NCBI GenBank assembly: GCA_914767715.1
Contig: OU612069.1
Location: forward strand, 8,620,001-8,680,000
Origin: Membranipora membranacea
Taxonomy: Eukaryota > Bryozoa > Gymnolaemata > Cheilostomatida > Membraniporidae
DNA length: 60,000 nt
Direction of reading: 5' to 3'
In this document: piece by piece, positions 55,883 through 60,000 of the stretch
Layout of the letters: each line of letters begins with the position of its first letter
How positions within the stretch are numbered: the stretch's first letter is position 1
Translations under genes and position numbers: made by a program
The notes under the pieces: generated by a model
The model's database searches: none
What the model was told of the DNA's origin: nothing
The model's input: only the letters and a program-made list of their open reading frames with translations

Positions 55883-57269
55883 ACAGCATTCACAAGATGT
55901 ATAATTCTCTGAGCACGCTTTGAACCAAATAGATTGTTTTTCTTGCTAGTAAGATTGCTTAACAAACTGATACTCCTAAACGAATGCAATTTTTTAAGCC
56001 TACTTTTGACTTGAAGTGTTCTATTGCTATCGATGATTCAAAACCAGTGTTTTTACCATCAAAAAGTAAAAAAAATAGTCGTAATTGAGAGTGAGTAATG
56101 GTAATAATTATAGTGAAAGATGGCACTAACATTCTATTCTCTTGAATGATGTATTCAGACAACATCAGTTTGTAATTTCCGAGCTTCAAGCCAAACTGCA
56201 GACTTGTTGGTAACAAAATAGCAAAGTTCTTACCAATAAACTGAAGAAATCCAATGCCATCAGTTCAATCGTATTTAAAATCAAGTGATACCTTAGTAAA
56301 ATTAAGTTCAGTAATCACTGTAAGTACATCTGTACACTAACTCTGCAGTTTTTGATTTCGCAATTATCATTGAAAATCTAACACATGACTTGCAACATGA
56401 AGTCAAACAATGGTTGATCGTTTGATTACCACAATAGGTATCATTATGTAGACACTCAAACTAGAACAACCCTGCCTTGATCAAAAGAACATGTTTGAGT
56501 CACTGGATCAATGTGTGTGAATGAGTGATGATTAAAGATTGAGTGATATGGAGCACAAGGGAGGCAACATTGAGTAGCAGGATATTGGTAGCAGCCGTAT
56601 ATCATGGTCAAGAGAGAAGACAACTTCCCTAGAACTCTTCATTTTCGATCATTCCATCATCCAATCAGTTTGAAGTTTGACATTAAAACAGGGTTCTCAA
56701 CTACTCGGATTCTATCCGAGCTAGCTCGGATTTTAGGCCTTTTCATGGGTGTCTGGAGGATTTTGCAAAATAGTGCTAATAGCTCAGATTTTTTACCAAA
56801 TCCTTCTTCACACATGCAAAAGCGCTCAATTAGTGCTTGCATCAGCCATTGGGTACCTTAAATCTGTTCCAAAAACTCACATAATACAGCTACAGCTTTT
56901 CAACATTCCTCTCTCTGCTCTAACTACTATTAATACTGTTTTTTTATTGTGTTTGTTTTGGTCCCTAGTTCCATAGATTGTCTTCAATATCAACCAGTAC
57001 TGTGTAATTTATCCTTCTCAACCTGCTGTCCTATCACGCACAGCTAAATATAAAACATTTTATTGTACTCGCTAAATATTCTGAATATTATGTTTTCAGG
57101 CTTAGATTTTTAATAAAAGTAGTTGGTCTATAATTCCTGCAGTGCTATTCCTGGTCTAATAAAAAAATAAGATAATGGGTTTAACAGACAGGTGTGAAAT
57201 CCCCATGCTGGCCCTGTCCTGTCCTACACTTCTTCCTTCCGCCTGGTAAACTGATTCTTCTCTGCTACA

Positions 57270-57776
57270 ATGCCTCCTATAAAGTCAGGTAAACAAAACA
57301 AACGAAGAGCTACTTCATCAAATGAAAGCAGTGTAGCGAGGATCCCCAAGAAGAGGAAGAAACAGCATGAGACTGATGAGAAGAATGATGAAGTTGTTGT
57401 TAGGGTTAGTGATTCTTCTGATTTTAGGAGTAGTGGCCATGCACAAGACTCCAGACCAAGTGTTTCTGAATCCCAGAAAAACACCATTAAAAGAGGCGGT
57501 GCAAAATCATCTGGAAACATGCTTGATGAGCTGAATAAGTCAGCACCCGGAACATTTTGTAAAGCACCTGGTAATGATAAATCCAAAGTGAAATGCACTG
57601 TATGCCAGGCTGTGTTAGTGATTTCATCTGGGATGAAGGATATTGAGAGACACATATCCACTAACAAGCACAAAGATTTAGTAAAGGCAGCTGCTGGACA
57701 GCGGAGTCTGCTCTCATTTGGTGTGAAGGCATCATCCATGACAGCGGAGGAGCGAAACCACCAAAGTCAGTTATAG
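57270..57776 (+). CDS. Zinc-finger (BED/C2H2-like) protein, hAT-transposase-related N-terminus
   Basis: A 168-aa frame opens at ATG 57270 after a pyrimidine-rich leader. It begins basic (KSGKQNKRRA), has an NLS-like RIPKKRKKQ near aa 25-33, a serine-rich acidic linker, then a zinc-finger-like segment with C109-x2-C112-x15-H128-x5-H134 (KCTVCQ, IERHIS, NKHKD). The following GQRSLLSFG is typical of proteins related to hAT transposases, where a BED-like finger precedes the catalytic region. No DDE or dimerisation domain follows within 2 kb. It may be a first exon (possible donor at 57766, AAA/gtcagt), a domesticated DNA-binding protein, or a truncated transposon. Confidence 0.6.
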   Translation: MPPIKSGKQNKRRATSSNESSVARIPKKRKKQHETDEKNDEVVVRVSDSSDFRSSGHAQDSRPSVSESQKNTIKRGGAKSSGNMLDELNKSAPGTFCKAPGNDKSKVKCTVCQAVLVISSGMKDIERHISTNKHKDLVKAAAGQRSLLSFGVKASSMTAEERNHQSQL

Positions 57777-58608
57777 TTATAGTTTTATATTTCTAGTTTT
57801 CTAAAACATTTGCCAAAACAATAGGTGAAAATATAACCCTCAAACACTATCATTTCTATCAATTCTGCTTCGATATTGTACTCTAAATGATTGAAAATGG
57901 CGGGGGCTTACAGCGCTTACATTTTTTATAGCAATATCTGATTATTTGTCATAAAAGTGTACCTAATGGAAATCATGATATGCTTGTGCATTTATTATGA
58001 CCTTGAACTTTAGTTTGTCATTTTGTAACTGCCCATCTTAAAACGTTCATTGCTATATCCGATTGTGTTGTTATACTAAGTCTGAAAACAGATAAATTAA
58101 AACTGACAAGCTAGAGTTCAGGGTCATATTAAGTAATTCACATGGATATTCTGAGTATTATTGTGTAAGCAACAGTTCACAAGAGGTAGGAGCACACAAC
58201 TGCTGACGAAACCTATTCATTTCAGCTGAAACAAGTTTTATGAGTTGTCTTATTGCTTGTTGGATACGGCATGCACAACTTCAATTTTGAATGCATTCTT
58301 GAGCAGAAATGTGTTTTGCATAATAAAATATGGAGTTATGCGTGTACATCCTTTTTTCAGTACTTGAGCCATGTTATTGGTAATTGATGTGGAATCAGCC
58401 AAGACTTTGCAGTATCATCAATTGAGTTTGAAATGCATTAAACAAGTTTGAGTAACTTCACAAAACTGCATATTTATTGCTTCATTGTCCTAAAAGCGTA
58501 AACAACTCTGGGTTCACAAACCCCAAATCGTCACAAATTGGGTTCATTCATATCCTAACTATCAAAATCAGATGTAATTATCAGGCAAATCCAGAATGTA
58601 GCACACCC
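57777..58608. other. Non-coding flank with an inverted repeat
   Basis: No gene seen. An imperfect inverted pair of about 29 bp is present: ATGACCTTGAACTTTAGTTT (near 58,000) and AGCTAGAGTTCAGGGTCAT (near 58,110). Confidence 0.45.
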
Positions 58609-58984
58609 TTTAAGGGCAACCAGGGTGTCAAACATCTTCTCAAAGAATAATAGCAGATTGCACCTTCTGCATAGGTAAAAAGACAAAATCTAATTCGGAT
58701 GATTATTCAGCCAGAATTCTTGTGAAACATTTCATTCATCAGGTACTCAAACTCAGCTAAAATATGATACCACAGAGCAGTTTCCTGTTCCTGTTATTAT
58801 TTAGCCTGTGCTCTATCATCATTTCGCCAAAGTCTTGGAACCTCCCCTAAACTGAAGTGTTACCCAGTTTAAAGTCAGCAACTACTTTGAGTTTTGCATC
58901 GCGAAATTCACCAAGCTGATGCCTGCCTATCACATTCTTTACTACCCATAAATGCATCGCTGCGAAACCTTGGTTGCCCTTTAA
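58609..58984. mobile_element. P4 element, copy 2 (full length)
   Basis: It starts TTAAGGGCAACCAGGGTGTC and ends GCGAAACCTTGGTTGCCCTT. The body matches 47.3-47.67 kb throughout (CCTCCCCTAAACTGAAGTGT). Confidence 0.88.
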
Positions 58985-59084
58985 TAAAAATGTAAGAATG
59001 AATTTATGATCAGGTGTTGAATATAAGGGGAAGTTATCAAAAGCAATGAACACTGGTAAGTGAGGATCAAAACACTATAGAAGA

Positions 59085-59215
59085 GACTCAGCTCTGAAAC
59101 CAGCACCTACTTTGAGGTTTTCATAGCTTCATGTACAAATCTGATGCTGCTAGCACATTCTTTACTACCCATCTATGCATTGCTGTGAAACCCTGCTTGC
59201 ACTCTAACCCATCAG
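59085..59215. mobile_element. P4 element, truncated right end
   Basis: Sequence ACCAGCACCTACTTTGAGGT through GCTGTGAAACCCTGCTTGCA matches the last third of P4, in the same orientation as copy 2. Confidence 0.7.
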
Positions 59216-59223
59216 CCTGTTTG

Positions 59224-59597
59224 AAGGGCAAACAAGGTTTTGCAGCAATGCATTAATAGGTAGAAAATAATGTGCTTGGCAGCATCAGATTAGTGCATTA
59301 CGCGATGCAAAACTCAACGTAGTTGCTGACTCTAAGCTGGGTAACGCTTCAGTTTAGGGGAGGTTCCAAGATATTGCTGTAATGATGATAGAGCACAGGC
59401 TAAGTAATAACAGGAAAAGGAAACTGCTCTGTGGTATTCTATTTTAGCTAAGTTTGAGTACCTGATGGATGAAATGTTTCACAAGAATTCTTGCTGAATA
59501 ATCATACGAATTAGATTTTGTCTTTTTCCCTATGCAGAAGGTGCAATCTGCTAGTAATCAATGAGAAGATGTTTGAAACCCTGGTTGCCCTTTAAAT
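59224..59597. mobile_element. P4 element, copy 3 (inverted)
   Basis: It starts AAGGGCAAACAAGGTTTTGC and ends GAAACCCTGGTTGCCCTTTA, with the body in reverse orientation (TTAGGGGAGGTTCCAAGATA). Together with copy 2 and the truncated piece it forms a P4 cluster. Confidence 0.87.
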
Positions 59598-60000
59598 TGT
59601 GAAGACTTGCAAGTTTCCTACCAAGATGTCCTAATGCACTGCCTGATGTCCTAGAGTTGCGACCTTGAAACTATTTTTCTTTTTTTCTGCCTTGTTGAAA
59701 GCGTTGTATTTTCAATCCGACCAACAATAATTTTTTTAGTGAGTCATATTGTGTGCACTTTTAATCATCAGTTCATCCATTGTATTATGCTTTCTCTCGT
59801 GATAAATCAATTTACCCATCAATGTAGTCATCAATGTACCCAAACAATGAGTATGAGCAAGCGGTAGGTACGAAAAACCGAACCACGAACTCTCAAGCTA
59901 CGAACCTTTAAAAAACCGAACCTTCTGTGTCTGATAACATAATTTTGTCCAATGATATGCTTCGTAACAAAATTGGAACTTTGAAGAACAGGGTTATCCT

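Larger units (their letters stand above)
54041..57200. other. Intergenic region between the channel and the zinc-finger gene
   Basis: No clear gene. It contains a P4 fragment at 55.03 kb, the inverted 440-bp repeat at 55.43 kb, and a short plus-strand frame at about 55300-55435 reading RPVVIPEGEGVHC and SSQPAGIFVDQNGLLL, which looks coding-like but has no family match and no splice partners identified. Confidence 0.35.

Noticed and set aside
55558-55989. Minus-strand ORF of 143 aa
   Set aside because: It overlaps the 440-bp repeat, and the same frame is broken in the other copy at 26.2 kb.
57224-57739. Minus-strand ORF of 171 aa
   Set aside because: It is antisense to the zinc-finger ORF, has no motifs, and its composition mirrors the plus-strand codons.

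Overview
This is a window of a eukaryotic, invertebrate animal genome, AT-rich, with genes split into many short GT-AG exons by repeat-filled introns. No sequence here fixes the phylum. The animal origin follows from a DEG/ENaC channel, thrombospondin type-1 (TSP1) modules, a CR1/L2-like LINE and several tRNA-derived SINE families. There are no prokaryotic operons, rRNA genes or CRISPR arrays.

From about 0.9 to 40.5 kb the minus strand carries one very large gene. I chained 44 exons by eye using consensus splice sites and reading phase. The exons sum to 6,726 nt (2,242 codons including the stop) and every junction is phase-compatible. The predicted product is a secreted protein of about 2,241 residues: a short signal-peptide-like start, about 490 residues of unrecognised sequence, one canonical TSP1, a second unrecognised region, two degenerate TSP1 modules, and about 1,150 residues of tandem short cysteine-rich modules (EB/EGF-like spacing). 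No membrane segment was seen.

At 41.3-42.5 kb the plus strand has fragments resembling a ubiquitin-specific protease, probably a relic. From 46.09 to 52.6 kb the minus strand encodes a DEG/ENaC (ASIC-like) sodium channel in 11 exons (472 aa if started at the Met next to the His-Gly gating motif). Its first exon has an in-frame TGA upstream of that Met, and a diverged duplicate of this exon lies at 53.9-54.04 kb. At 57.27 kb a plus-strand ORF encodes a protein with a nuclear-localisation-like basic stretch and a BED/C2H2-like zinc finger, similar to the N-terminus of hAT-type transposase-related proteins.

Introns and intergenic DNA are crowded with mobile and simple repeats: at least five families of foldback (MITE-like) elements, several near-perfect palindromes, three or four SINE families, a decayed LINE 3' end followed by a TTAGG-like repeat tail, two unrelated minisatellites that both have an 11-bp period (one with a 242-bp higher-order period), and many microsatellites. 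The large secreted protein and the channel lie on the same strand, but nothing in the sequence ties their functions together.
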